In this document: piece by piece, positions 1-9,265 of the stretch | Layout: each line of letters begins with the position of its first letter | How positions within the stretch are numbered: the first letter of the stretch is position 1 | Assembly: GCA_010912705.1 (NCBI GenBank) | Contig: POWB01000020.1 | Coordinates: 32,975-96,974, forward strand | Source of the DNA: Halochromatium sp. | Lineage (GTDB): Bacteria; Pseudomonadota; Gammaproteobacteria; Chromatiales; Chromatiaceae | DNA: 64,000 nt | Reading direction: 5' to 3' | The notes under the pieces: model-generated | What the model saw: the letters and a program-made list of their open reading frames with translations, nothing else | Told to the model about the DNA's origin: nothing | Databases searched by the model: none | Program-made: the position numbers and the translations under genes

Positions 1-559
1 TAGCTCCTAGCGTTAAGTCGCGAACAGAAAATTCCTCGATCGATTGAGGAGGATTGCCAAGGGTCAGTTCTCGATAGTAGGGCGCTATAACCTCTTCTAA
101 AAAGCCGCTCTCATTGTAGAAATACACATCTGCATAGGTATTCGTCTCTAGACTATGGCAAATGCTACTGCGTACGCCTGTACAGTGCATTCCATCAGCG
201 TCAGGAATTTCCCTGCGGCTTAGTCCGGTTAGACTTTGTAATAAGCGGCTTTTGCCTTGCCGGGCACGGCCGATCACTCCAATATTTAAGGTTTCACGCG
301 AAAAACGTGCCTGAAGCCTAGCAAGATCTTTTTTTAGGCTGTCAATTTGATGTAATGCTTCTGCAACAGGCAGTGCGCTTATGCTCGCCTTTTGCTCATC
401 AGTCAATGTTATGTTTTCACTATTTCCGTAATTAACAACATTTTGTAAATGATGATGGAGTTTATCTAGTTTTTCACGCACATCAGCAATGCGATGAACA
501 GAAGGTTGGCGAAGAACAAGGATTTCACTTATCTGTTCTTGGATATTTAATGTTGTCAT
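1..559 (-). CDS. Dynamin-like P-loop GTPase, partial (3' end outside window)
   Basis: The reading frame begins at an ATG at 559 and stays open to the window edge, so only the first 186 residues are visible. Residues 97-104 read GRARQGKS, a Walker A/G1 motif after a short beta strand (LNIGVI). A helical stretch of about 90 residues precedes it, as in dynamin-like or conflict-system TRAFAC GTPases. A plausible G2 threonine lies in HCTGVRSS about 22 residues later. No signal peptide or membrane segment is seen, so this part should be cytosolic. It is the last gene of the AT-rich minus-strand cluster, about 80 bp after the preceding stop, with AGGA nine bases before the ATG. The exact GTPase family cannot be fixed without the C-terminal half. 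Confidence 0.8.
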   Translation of the reverse strand, partial: MTTLNIQEQISEILVLRQPSVHRIADVREKLDKLHHHLQNVVNYGNSENITLTDEQKASISALPVAEALHQIDSLKKDLARLQARFSRETLNIGVIGRARQGKSRLLQSLTGLSRREIPDADGMHCTGVRSSICHSLETNTYADVYFYNESGFLEEVIAPYYRELTLGNPPQSIEEFSVRDLTLGA

Positions 560-640
560 TGCTGAGATTCCTATGGTTACTGCAAAACGAAGCTATGAAA
601 TGATTTGCAAGGTTTTGATTGTGTGCTTTTTATTGCATTC

Positions 641-1909
641 TTAATTTCCTGGATTAGTCATATTTCGTTCAGTAACAATTGAACATTCGGGGGGAAATAC
701 AGAGTGTAATTTTGGCTTGTTTTGCTTGCTCACAACGATTTTACTTTTATCAACGGAAGTAGCGCTTGGCTGCCTCGTCCTCTTCTTAAAAAGAAGAACT
801 AGAAACCTTCTTGGAATCCAAGCAGCCGCAGCAAGCACAATTAAGCCATATAAAACCCATTGTGGCAGCTGCAATAATAGCTTTGCAAGCAGCTGCAATA
901 CGTCCCCTTTGTAAGCCATTTTAGAACCACGGCTTGCCATTTTGGTAAATTTCAGTGCGCCAACCTTGTCTAGGGCTCGCAACCCACCTTGTCCAAAAGT
1001 GGCTGCTAGCTTAACTGTTTCTTTGCCATATTTCTCCGCCATCCTTACACTCTGAACGGCGGCATCTCCACCGATGCGATATAGAGTCGCCGTTTGTGGG
1101 CCAAACGTCTCAGCAAAGCGAGCGTATCGCTTTAGCGATGCAGCATCCTTCGCCTGATCCAGTAATTTAAACCCGCCACGAGTCTTTGCTAACGTGCTGA
1201 CATCACCAAGAATACCAGTAAACGTTCCCAAACTTTTAGTATGCTTCACGTTCTTAGCGGCTTGAATAATGGCTTTACCTAACCAAGGAGGGAGTTTTCC
1301 GAGCTTCCGCGCAGTTTTTAGTGCAATTAAACCGCTTTTTGCCGCTGTGGTTCCAACAACAGTTGGAGCAGCTGCGCCTCCGCTTGCAACTGTGCCTACA
1401 CCACTTGCTATTTGCGCTGCGCTCGCGCCGACTCCAATCGCTGATAACGCGACTAGAACTTCATCCACTTCTTCTCCTGTCGCTAAATTGACCCCTTGCT
1501 TCGCTAAGTCCCTAATGTCACCAATGACGAAGAAGTCTGTGCCGACGCTCGCAAGTTGACCAATGGTTTCATCGCTGGTTCCAGAAAATAATCCCTCACC
1601 GAGCTTTTCCATTTTATAATGCCAACTATTCCTGATGTCCTCAATCTTATTAAATAATGAGACAGCTTCTAGATTAGTTTTGACGTATTCATAATCCATA
1701 AAGAAGCCTAGGTAATCAGCAGCTTCAGCATAGCGTTCCTCAGCAACCATGGCTTTAGCCTCAGGAACCGGATCAATCCTTGATAAGGCTAAGAACATCA
1801 ACTGGTGCTGTTGCCAAATGGTACCTATCGACACCACAGCAACTAATAGCAACAATAGTTTAATCGGTAGCTTAAACATGCTTGTGTCCGGAAAAACAGC
1901 CGTTAACAC
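641..1909 (-). CDS. Membrane protein of unknown function, hydrophobic segments at both ends
   Basis: I do not recognise this 422-residue protein. It has a hydrophobic N-terminal segment (about residues 13-28, LPIKLLLLLVAVVSIG) and a C-terminal one (about 345-373) followed by a basic tail. The long middle is rich in Ala, Gly and Lys and looks like short helical repeats; MAEKYGKETVKLAATFG is typical. A similar phrase, GQYGDDFVKSALRL, occurs in the exported protein two genes upstream, so the two may share a module. The GTG at 1909 gives the longest frame; an ATG at 1879, directly before the hydrophobic stretch, is an equally good start. It lies between a Cys-rich membrane protein and a GTPase in the same cluster. 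The central part is probably periplasmic (inference). Confidence 0.75.
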   Translation of the reverse strand: MLTAVFPDTSMFKLPIKLLLLLVAVVSIGTIWQQHQLMFLALSRIDPVPEAKAMVAEERYAEAADYLGFFMDYEYVKTNLEAVSLFNKIEDIRNSWHYKMEKLGEGLFSGTSDETIGQLASVGTDFFVIGDIRDLAKQGVNLATGEEVDEVLVALSAIGVGASAAQIASGVGTVASGGAAAPTVVGTTAAKSGLIALKTARKLGKLPPWLGKAIIQAAKNVKHTKSLGTFTGILGDVSTLAKTRGGFKLLDQAKDAASLKRYARFAETFGPQTATLYRIGGDAAVQSVRMAEKYGKETVKLAATFGQGGLRALDKVGALKFTKMASRGSKMAYKGDVLQLLAKLLLQLPQWVLYGLIVLAAAAWIPRRFLVLLFKKRTRQPSATSVDKSKIVVSKQNKPKLHSVFPPECSIVTERNMTNPGN

Positions 1910-1952
1910 TCGAACACCAAGATACCTTTTCTTGATGCTCTAGACTTGATTC

Positions 1953-3284
1953 CTATTGAATTACAGGAGTTACAATGGATATGATACTTGTATAAGTATC
2001 ACGAAGCTTACCCCTTTCAGTATCCACTGGAGCGCGTTGTACCGGTTCATCATTTCCAAATTCTCTCTCCCATTGCGAAAGATTACAGCCTGCTTGTATT
2101 ATATTCCTAATTGTCGACCTCTTTATGCATTGCTCAAAATCATCATCTTTAAAAAATCTATAGTAGGTATTTAAATCATCATTCTCATCCACAATTTTTG
2201 GTAATTCCACTATTAAAAAATTTTTTATCTCGCTTACTGCGTCATCATAATCATCTGAAGACCAAGACCCTTCTACACCGTTACCTTTCGGCTTTACTTT
2301 AACGAAGCCGGAAAATTTCAGTTTTCCCCATGCATGCTTTAAAGACGAAGCGTAATCAATAAAATCCTTAAACTGTCTTGTTGGGATTAGCGGCGTCTCG
2401 TTACCTAATTTTATTTCTTTTCGAACATGATCTTTACTGGCCGCAAACAGGGATGGGAGTGGAACTAGACCACTATCACCAGTAGGATTATCTTTATAAG
2501 CTTCTCCAAGCATCAGCAGAGCCTCTGGCTCTACACTATTTTCTAGCTCGTCTTTGCAGCTGATATCCTTTAATCCTAAAAGTTCACAAAAATAATTTAA
2601 CTCTTCCTCTGTGAAACTACAATCATATTGTCCTTCCCAATGCTCACAAACTTTATCGTCTAAACTTACAAGTTTAGTGTTTTCCTCAAATTTTAAACAT
2701 CCAGCTTTATAACAAACCGTTCCAGCAAGAACAATGAATGTAGCTAAAGAAACAGCAATTCCCGCAGGCTCCATAAAAAACCTCTTTATTTTATTATGTT
2801 TTACCTTTTTTCTGGTGTGACGATCTTGTTCTTCTCGCTTTTTTCTTGCCAAACCCAAATTCCAATCTACATTTTTACTTTCAGATAGACCAAAGCTATT
2901 AAAATTTTCTAGCCAGCGTGATAACTCTGGCCGTTTAACAGGATCAACCTTTCCTTCTTGGTCCCAGTCGACCTCATTTTTAATCAGTGTATTTAAATCT
3001 ATCTCTAGATATTGTTGGAGTTGTCTCTTAATTTCTTTTTTCTGTGACGGACTTAAAGAAGCTATATCAACATCGCCTAGAATTAAAAGTTCTTCTCCCA
3101 TACGTTCACTACTGAACTGTTTAACTGATTGACTAACCGCAAGCCATGCTGGACCTTCAAGCGGTTCGCGAGCCATGCTGACCAATTGTTGGAGGTTTAG
3201 CCCGTCGTACTGTTCAGACTCAGCAACAATAAGACGGTGATTCCAGCGTCCGGCTCGAGGAGTTGAAGCGATTAAATAGGGCAT
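1953..3284 (-). CDS. Single-pass membrane protein with Cys-rich outer domain, unknown function
   Basis: The protein is 443 residues and I do not recognise it. The ATG at 3284 is chosen over the one 18 bases upstream because GAGAGAGGA lies at the right distance from it and it sits two bases after the stop of the upstream GTPase gene, which suggests translational coupling. The first 175 or so residues are hydrophilic, with a charged, Lys/Arg-rich stretch just before one membrane segment (about residues 180-203, GIAVSLATFIVLAG). The part after the membrane contains a cluster of cysteines (CEHWEGQYDC, FCELLGLKDISC) that could form disulfides in the periplasm. This suggests N-in, C-out topology (inference). 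It is cotranscribed with the neighbouring GTPase and membrane genes. Confidence 0.8.
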   Translation of the reverse strand: MPYLIASTPRAGRWNHRLIVAESEQYDGLNLQQLVSMAREPLEGPAWLAVSQSVKQFSSERMGEELLILGDVDIASLSPSQKKEIKRQLQQYLEIDLNTLIKNEVDWDQEGKVDPVKRPELSRWLENFNSFGLSESKNVDWNLGLARKKREEQDRHTRKKVKHNKIKRFFMEPAGIAVSLATFIVLAGTVCYKAGCLKFEENTKLVSLDDKVCEHWEGQYDCSFTEEELNYFCELLGLKDISCKDELENSVEPEALLMLGEAYKDNPTGDSGLVPLPSLFAASKDHVRKEIKLGNETPLIPTRQFKDFIDYASSLKHAWGKLKFSGFVKVKPKGNGVEGSWSSDDYDDAVSEIKNFLIVELPKIVDENDDLNTYYRFFKDDDFEQCIKRSTIRNIIQAGCNLSQWEREFGNDEPVQRAPVDTERGKLRDTYTSIISIVTPVIQ

Positions 3285-3286
3285 TG

Positions 3287-5566
3287 TTATTCCTCTCTCC
3301 ACAATGGCAGAACTGGCTCTTGCTGAATACCAGTCAAACCGAAAATCACGACAGTGTTTAGCTTTTCACCACTAGCAGAAACTCTAAGGCCACTAACCCC
3401 TTTAACCAAAGTTGATTTAACACCAGAACCTATGATTTTAGAGCTACTAAACCACTTATCAGTATCTTCAACTTCCACTCTGATTCTTATTTTTTCATCC
3501 AATCGAGCATTAAATCGGTATACTGAAGAGTTTATGTTATCTGTTTTGCTGGATTTGCTTGTAAGCTGATCCAACTGTATTGCTTTAATATCATTAACCC
3601 AGACCGTAAGCTGAATGCCTCCATTTTTTCCACTCTCATCATCCCATTTGATACTTTTTACATAAATATCTAAAGGCATTGACTGCGTTTGTGCATCAAG
3701 CCAGTCCATATATGCTTGGATATCTTTATGCATCCTCCCTCGTGGTGAGAGATTGAGATATTGACTCAGTTGGTCTAGGTTTTTATATTCACGCGCATCA
3801 TTATAAATTAGTCTGTCCTCGGCAAGATTGACTACTTTTTTTAACATATTTTCTCGCTCAGTGCCGCCTGCCGTTCTAAATGCTAAAGGCCATTGCTGAA
3901 CCTGTGCAATTAAATTTTTAGCCTGCTCAATATCTTGCTTTTGAACAGCTGTCTTTATTCTGTCTTCAAGAACATTAAAGGCTGTTGACTCAAAATTGCG
4001 AACAAACTCTGCTGCTCGAGGGTCATCATCTCGTTTACTAAGAATAGTACTTGCTTCAACTGTTTTACCTGCTTGTAAAGTTGCCTGATAAAGGGAAATG
4101 AATTTCTCCCAATTCATCCGATCAGTCGACTCTGCTAACAGCACGATAGCTTCAGCTCGATGACGTCCATTCGGAAATGCAGCCAAATAGGTTTCGGCAT
4201 GTTGCATTTTTTGTTCGGGTCCGGCATTAACAACTTCAAGCCAATAAATTTCATCACGTCCAGAGCGTAAATCAGCTAAGCGCGCTTCAGCCTGGCCACG
4301 ACTAAGCGTGATCCAAGTTGATAACAGGTGGCGAGGAAAGACCGATTGCGAGTAGTTTTTTAGCCAGTTCTCAGCTTGCTGAACCTGCTGTGCATCTGCT
4401 TTCGGATCGTTAATAGTTTGTTTAAGTGTTTGATAGCGAGAATAATCGATCCCAGTTTCTACTGCTACAACAGCCAAAAAAACACCCACTAAAGATGTTA
4501 TTTGTGAATAACGATAAGCTCGTGCAACTTTTGAACAAAGCTGTTTTGCTTTATCATGAAGTGGATCAACGGTTGGAAGACTGCGTACAAGCCTGGATCC
4601 AAGGCGACTCAACTTTCTTAACTTAATTGGTCGCGGCCACCGAAGCCAGGTTTTGCTCCCTTCCAAAAAGTTAAGCGCACCAATCTTGTCTTCATAATCC
4701 TCCAGTTCAATTTCATCATGACGCTGCGCTGCCCAAAGGAACGGGGCTTCCAGCCCAAACGTATAAAGAGGATTGTACTTTAACGGACGTCCATCACTAT
4801 CACATTGACCAAGAGCGCTAATCGGAAATATTTCAAAATCACGCTCAGGATTACTTGTTGCACCTCTTAAGGCAGACCACAGACTGCGATGTGGTGGTGG
4901 TGGCTGCTGATCAAGAAAGGCTTGCAATCTCGCCTGCGCTTTTTCAAGATTGTAGTCGTCATTACTTATAAAGCGATCCCACTTCGTGACGAGCATCGCT
5001 ACAGGCATGTGAAGTGCATCATCTTTTCGCTCAGTCGTTAAAAGACTGAAGCTTTCGCGCAAACGGGCCAAACGTTGCCCATCAAGATCATCTAAGTTGC
5101 CACTATTACTAGGCACTGGCGCCAGTATCAATAAAGCATCCTTATCTTTGAGTTGCTGACGTAAACGAGTTGCCCTTTCATCACTGGAGAGAGTTGGATC
5201 GATCGACTCACCCGAATAATCAGTAAGTTCAATACAATAAGTTCGCTGCCCATCGCTGAAATCAAACTCGAAAAGCATATCAGGGTGATCTGGAGGTGTT
5301 GGTTTAGGCAACTCCCCCTGCGATAAGGCTTTACGTGATTCATCAAGCCACTTTTGTCCTTCTAATAAAGCTTGATAACGATCCGCCTGATGCTTGCTTG
5401 GCTTATTTTCTTGTTGACCGATGGCGATAAAATTACAAGAGAAGCTCGAAGTAAAAACTGGATTATGATCGGCAAGCGCTGCGAGTAAGACAGTCTTACC
5501 CGAATTAGTCGCACCATAAAGGGCGAAGCGATATATTTTTTTACGTTCACTAGTTTTGGCATTCAT
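3287..5566 (-). CDS. Membrane-anchored GTPase with large C-terminal region
   Basis: The ATG at 5566 is preferred because GAGGAG stands nine bases upstream; the frame extends 24 bases further. In this 759-residue protein, residues 18-25 (GATNSGKT) form Walker A, 116-120 (DYSGE) resemble G3, 194-197 (TKWD) are a clear G4 and 250-253 (SALG) a G5. A hydrophobic segment at about 356-371 follows. The remaining 390 residues look helical and TPR-like (for example KMQHAETYLAAFPNGRHRAEA), ending in a beta-rich, C2-like stretch from about residue 640. GTPase-membrane-helical architecture recalls the layout of TssM/IcmF of type VI secretion, but I see no type VI partners. The GTPase type resembles those of bacterial conflict systems (family-level inference). 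The energy-coupling or regulatory role in the cluster is inferred. Confidence 0.85.
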   Translation of the reverse strand: MNAKTSERKKIYRFALYGATNSGKTVLLAALADHNPVFTSSFSCNFIAIGQQENKPSKHQADRYQALLEGQKWLDESRKALSQGELPKPTPPDHPDMLFEFDFSDGQRTYCIELTDYSGESIDPTLSSDERATRLRQQLKDKDALLILAPVPSNSGNLDDLDGQRLARLRESFSLLTTERKDDALHMPVAMLVTKWDRFISNDDYNLEKAQARLQAFLDQQPPPPHRSLWSALRGATSNPERDFEIFPISALGQCDSDGRPLKYNPLYTFGLEAPFLWAAQRHDEIELEDYEDKIGALNFLEGSKTWLRWPRPIKLRKLSRLGSRLVRSLPTVDPLHDKAKQLCSKVARAYRYSQITSLVGVFLAVVAVETGIDYSRYQTLKQTINDPKADAQQVQQAENWLKNYSQSVFPRHLLSTWITLSRGQAEARLADLRSGRDEIYWLEVVNAGPEQKMQHAETYLAAFPNGRHRAEAIVLLAESTDRMNWEKFISLYQATLQAGKTVEASTILSKRDDDPRAAEFVRNFESTAFNVLEDRIKTAVQKQDIEQAKNLIAQVQQWPLAFRTAGGTERENMLKKVVNLAEDRLIYNDAREYKNLDQLSQYLNLSPRGRMHKDIQAYMDWLDAQTQSMPLDIYVKSIKWDDESGKNGGIQLTVWVNDIKAIQLDQLTSKSSKTDNINSSVYRFNARLDEKIRIRVEVEDTDKWFSSSKIIGSGVKSTLVKGVSGLRVSASGEKLNTVVIFGLTGIQQEPVLPLWREE

Positions 5567-5637
5567 TTTAAAATCGCTCCTCAAAAACATAGATTAGGGC
5601 AGATGTTCTCTTAGTCTGCGGCAACGCTTTATTTTGC

Positions 5638-6624
5638 TTATGGCTCACGATTTAACCATCGCACTGGGGTTAACGCATAGTATCGAACACGCTTGAAAAA
5701 TAGTGACCCTAGCAAGAGTAATACAAAGACACCAAGAATTCCTGCAATTCCTTGTGACTTAAATCCTTCCCAAGTTTTCTCGCTAATATTTGCAACAGCC
5801 TTTCCTGAGCCATCAATAACCCCTAAGGCTGCACTTGCAGCAACCTCACCTGCTAACTGTTGAATCCGACTAATACCTTCCTCAACCAGTTGCCCCGACG
5901 TATCTTGGAATCCATCAGGATCTATGACCCACCAAGTGAACAAGCCAGTACCTACCCAAAGCTTCCAGTTGGGCTGTATGACTTTATTAAAAAATTCAAC
6001 TCCACCATCACCCATTTTTGCTACAGTAGAAGTGTAATCAGCAAGAGTAATTTTCCGCATTCCGGACGGAACAGCTACTGCTCCAGCATCAAGAGCGGTT
6101 TGTAGACGTAGCGCAGACTTTACAAAGTCGTCACCGTATTGGCCAGCTCCAGCTATCAATTCTGCACCACCGGCTCTAACTAATTGCCCGCGTAGCGCAA
6201 TATCCGGAATTACCTCATTAAGATTTTTGCCACCCTTGACAAGGATCAGAGCGGCCTCACGACCAGCATCATCGAGTTGATCAATCTGCCGTAATAATGT
6301 AGGGCTAGAGGCTAGTCCTTTGTTTAATTGCGCCAAAACCTCAACCCGCCGAGCAGCAGATCGGGTGCTGTTCAGTACTTCATCACTGTGCTTTCCAGCG
6401 GCGGCTATATCATCTGCTTGCCGTGGGGGTGGCATCTTTTTTACACGCCGCAACAAGTCATCGGTGTGTTTGACAGGAACATCATCAGGCAATTTCGCGA
6501 AAGTGCGCGCCAGCGCCTGAAACAAATCCTCACTAGAGCGTGCTTGGCAGACAGATGGGATTATAATAATCGCTAAAAATATAGCTAAAATGCCTCTAAC
6601 AAAGCGGGGATTATGCGGTAGCAT
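5638..6624 (-). CDS. Exported single-pass protein, unknown function
   Basis: The ATG at 6624 is chosen because AAGG lies seven bases upstream and it directly precedes a signal peptide ending near PSVCQA; the longer frame adds 12 residues. The mature part is mostly helical and hydrophilic. A second hydrophobic segment near the C terminus (about residues 295-315, GILGVFVLLLLGSLFF) is followed by a basic tail, giving a type I membrane protein with a periplasmic body and a short cytoplasmic end. A WWVIDPDGF stretch stands near the middle. It shares the YG(D/K)-xx-VK-x-A helical phrase with the 422-residue protein downstream. It lies between the lipoprotein gene and the membrane GTPase gene. I cannot assign a function. 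Confidence 0.8.
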   Translation of the reverse strand: MLPHNPRFVRGILAIFLAIIIIPSVCQARSSEDLFQALARTFAKLPDDVPVKHTDDLLRRVKKMPPPRQADDIAAAGKHSDEVLNSTRSAARRVEVLAQLNKGLASSPTLLRQIDQLDDAGREAALILVKGGKNLNEVIPDIALRGQLVRAGGAELIAGAGQYGDDFVKSALRLQTALDAGAVAVPSGMRKITLADYTSTVAKMGDGGVEFFNKVIQPNWKLWVGTGLFTWWVIDPDGFQDTSGQLVEEGISRIQQLAGEVAASAALGVIDGSGKAVANISEKTWEGFKSQGIAGILGVFVLLLLGSLFFKRVRYYALTPVRWLNREP

Positions 6625-6719
6625 ATAGTTACCTTGCCTTTTTGTTATTGAAAAATTCATGATTAGTGATTCACTATGATAAGTCTACCGGACATAAAAT
6701 GTACGTTTCAAGACCAGCT

Positions 6720-8666
6720 TTAATAAACCATATCTGCATTATCAAACCACCAGGCAGACGTGTGCCTTTGCCATGTGCCTAAATTTAAAACCATTTCTGA
6801 TATCTCTTCCGCGCCAGCGCTTTCGATAAACTCGCTTAAAAGTATACCAGTATACCCGTTACGGGGATTAACAATTAACCTGGCATCTTTTCGCATAAAT
6901 ACCCGAGCTTCCAAGCCAGTTAACTTTTTCATTGATTTACGACCAATGCCCGTTTTCTCAAACATCCATTGTGTTGGCTTTGTGATATCAAAGGCTATTG
7001 CATTATCAACTGAACGGTTCACCTGGCTAGGCATTCTTATTATTTTTTTAAAATAGCTTTTTGTTACTGCAGCCATCATGCGCCCTTGCTTAAACGATTG
7101 CTCTAATACTTCTTTTCCAATGGCTTTCGCTGAGCGTTTTATTGTTTTTTTGGCAACAGATTCGGCTGTCTCCTTCGCGAGTGTCTTGGCGCTCTGTTTA
7201 ACTGTCTGAGTCACAGCTTTGCTACTGGTTTTTATAGTTTGCGTCACGGTTTTGCTGCTCCCTAGAGTGAAGATATCAACAGCAATAAAAGCAACATCCA
7301 TAGTGGCAAATGTAATGTCTATTGCACTAACATCGCGACCTTGAGCTATTTTTTTTACAAGGTAGTAGCTTGAATAAAGGGGTATCCATGTTTGAATCCC
7401 TTCAGGTTCTGGCGCTAGATCCTCCCGCAGTGTTGCTAAACTAAAATTACCCAGTGCTCGCATGCGTTTTTCCAAGTCGGGACACTGTGGCAATGTATCT
7501 GGACACACCCTGTTTAAATCACCAAGAATACTTTGGCGTAGTTCAGCATCAAGATCCTCACGCAGCATAAGTTGTCGGAATAGTGGCTCCTCCTGAAAGC
7601 GTACTAGCGCGCTAAGCGTGTTATTATTGCCCTCAAGTAGCGCCTCTCTTGCCAATGGACGAAGATTGCTTGGAAAGACTACACCCTCTGGAGGGTCAGT
7701 AAAAAACTCGACTGCAAGCAAGCCACCTTTTTTTAATAGTTCTTCGCCGCGATCTTGAAGGAGCAAATCCCAGACGCGAGGTTCGTCGGCAATGAGCTCA
7801 AAAGGCGTGTCACATTCGCCTTCAGGTTTTGACGAGCAATCAGTGACGCGCACGAATGCAGGCCAAAGTCTAGCCCGAAATTGACGGCGGAACTCAGCAT
7901 CTTTCCCCAGCCTTGAACGCAGATATTCTCCTTGGTTGATCGCCATGGCTAATATTTCAGTTACTGCATCTTCCAGGTGTGTAGAGCGCAAAGCTTGGGA
8001 AACTACCTCATCAAGCCAGCGTTCATATTCTTTAGCTCCTGGACGGTCACGATCGAAGATAAATATTGTAGCAGGAGCGGTGATGCCCTGTTTCCCCAGC
8101 GCGCAGATACTTGTCTCATGTCGCTGAAATGCTTCCGCTAACGCGTTCTGCTCGTCCATGTCTATAATTAACTGAAACATACCGGAATAAATGCCAGCAC
8201 AATCATCCGCAACAAAGGCGCGTTCAAGTTGAATCGGACTCTGTGCTCCAGAGTAAAGTGCTGCAAGCTCAGGGTAGCGTTCAAGCGTTGGTAATATCGA
8301 GAGATTTTCATATTCGCCTAATCGCTCAAGCTTTTCTAGATGGGACTCGAGTCTCGCTGGATATTCGGCCAAAATATTAAAGTGAGTCTGGTTTAGATCA
8401 ACCACCGCAACAGCTGCACTTTGTGTCCAACCTGCTGCTAGTAATCGGGTAATCATTTGGTTCGATAATTTGTTTGCATTAAATTCATTAGAACTAGGTT
8501 TTATTATTTCTTTGTTTGCCGCATTCGAATCATCAAGGCCGCAGCTTAACAAGTTTACCAAGACCATCACAACTAACAGCAATTTAAATATTGCTAATGG
8601 CCATAAAAAACTGGCGGTGTTTTTACTTCTCGTCAGCATACTATTATCCAATAAATTTTTCATCAT
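6720..8666 (-). CDS. Large lipoprotein of unknown function
   Basis: This 648-residue protein begins with a long basic N-region and a hydrophobic stretch ending in the lipobox LLSC (Cys near residue 42), so it should be lipidated and held at the inner or outer membrane. Asp does not follow the Cys directly (CGLDD). The mature N-terminal half is a charged helical region. From about residue 430 a hydrophobic patch (ITFATMDVAFIAVDIFTLG) leads into Lys/Thr-rich amphipathic repeats (KAVTQTVKQSAKTLAKETAE). The protein ends with a compact domain containing RLIVNPRNGYTGILLSEF. AAGG lies six bases before the first of two ATGs. It is the first gene of the six-gene minus-strand cluster. I do not recognise any family. 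Confidence 0.8.
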   Translation of the reverse strand: MMKNLLDNSMLTRSKNTASFLWPLAIFKLLLVVMVLVNLLSCGLDDSNAANKEIIKPSSNEFNANKLSNQMITRLLAAGWTQSAAVAVVDLNQTHFNILAEYPARLESHLEKLERLGEYENLSILPTLERYPELAALYSGAQSPIQLERAFVADDCAGIYSGMFQLIIDMDEQNALAEAFQRHETSICALGKQGITAPATIFIFDRDRPGAKEYERWLDEVVSQALRSTHLEDAVTEILAMAINQGEYLRSRLGKDAEFRRQFRARLWPAFVRVTDCSSKPEGECDTPFELIADEPRVWDLLLQDRGEELLKKGGLLAVEFFTDPPEGVVFPSNLRPLAREALLEGNNNTLSALVRFQEEPLFRQLMLREDLDAELRQSILGDLNRVCPDTLPQCPDLEKRMRALGNFSLATLREDLAPEPEGIQTWIPLYSSYYLVKKIAQGRDVSAIDITFATMDVAFIAVDIFTLGSSKTVTQTIKTSSKAVTQTVKQSAKTLAKETAESVAKKTIKRSAKAIGKEVLEQSFKQGRMMAAVTKSYFKKIIRMPSQVNRSVDNAIAFDITKPTQWMFEKTGIGRKSMKKLTGLEARVFMRKDARLIVNPRNGYTGILLSEFIESAGAEEISEMVLNLGTWQRHTSAWWFDNADMVY

Positions 8667-9265
8667 TCATGCCCTTTTTATTAACAGCTTCTCCGCATCT
8701 AGAGCATGAGGAAGCTGGCCTTGATCATCGGTTCGTCCCCCTACTGCCTTAGCCCTACTTGCAGCTGCGATAGATACTAATTTTTTTTGAGTGTAAGAAC
8801 GCTAAAGTTGAGCATGTTACGGGGTTATGGGCGAAGTGATGATCAAGGCTAGGAAGTTAACTATTCAAATTACCCTAAAATTTTCTTGAACATTCATCTG
8901 CAATCATCGCATTAGTCATGGGTTTAAGAGTAACCGGAAGGCCAAACAGGTAACCTAAACACGCACATGTCCAGAAAAATAGGAGTTAATATCCAGAAGA
9001 TACTCGGCTCGATAGCTGCTGACGTTGATCTCGAGCAATAGCCTTGAACCCCTGATCACCCATAAGCAGACCTAGCGCTGTAATCGACCTGATCACGCCA
9101 GTGCCAACCTAGACCGACGATTGTTCGCACACACAGGCGACATGGCCTGTCGTTGACAACGACACTGATCTGCGCTAAGTCATCACGACAGATCTGATTA
9201 TTACCAAGATGTGATGCAACTCCCCGCGTCATGCTTCGTCGTCAATCGGTTTAGACTCCGGGCCC
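8667..9265. repeat. Gene-free boundary region with an imperfect inverted repeat
   Basis: I see no gene here. The arms lie at about 8715-8739 and 8828-8852. Their perfect core is gccttgatcatc at 8718-8729 and its reverse complement at 8838-8849, with further matches on both sides. The region marks the passage from AT-rich DNA on the left to the GC-rich chromosome on the right. The repeat could be the trace of an insertion sequence end, a regulatory site for the cluster that starts at 8666, or chance. No transposase is left. From 8860 to 9265 I find only sequence without coding character. Confidence 0.45.

Noticed and set aside
3287..5566. Type VI secretion TssM
   Set aside because: Only the layout is similar; no TssJ, TssL, TssB or TssC genes are nearby and the sequence lacks the IcmF pattern.
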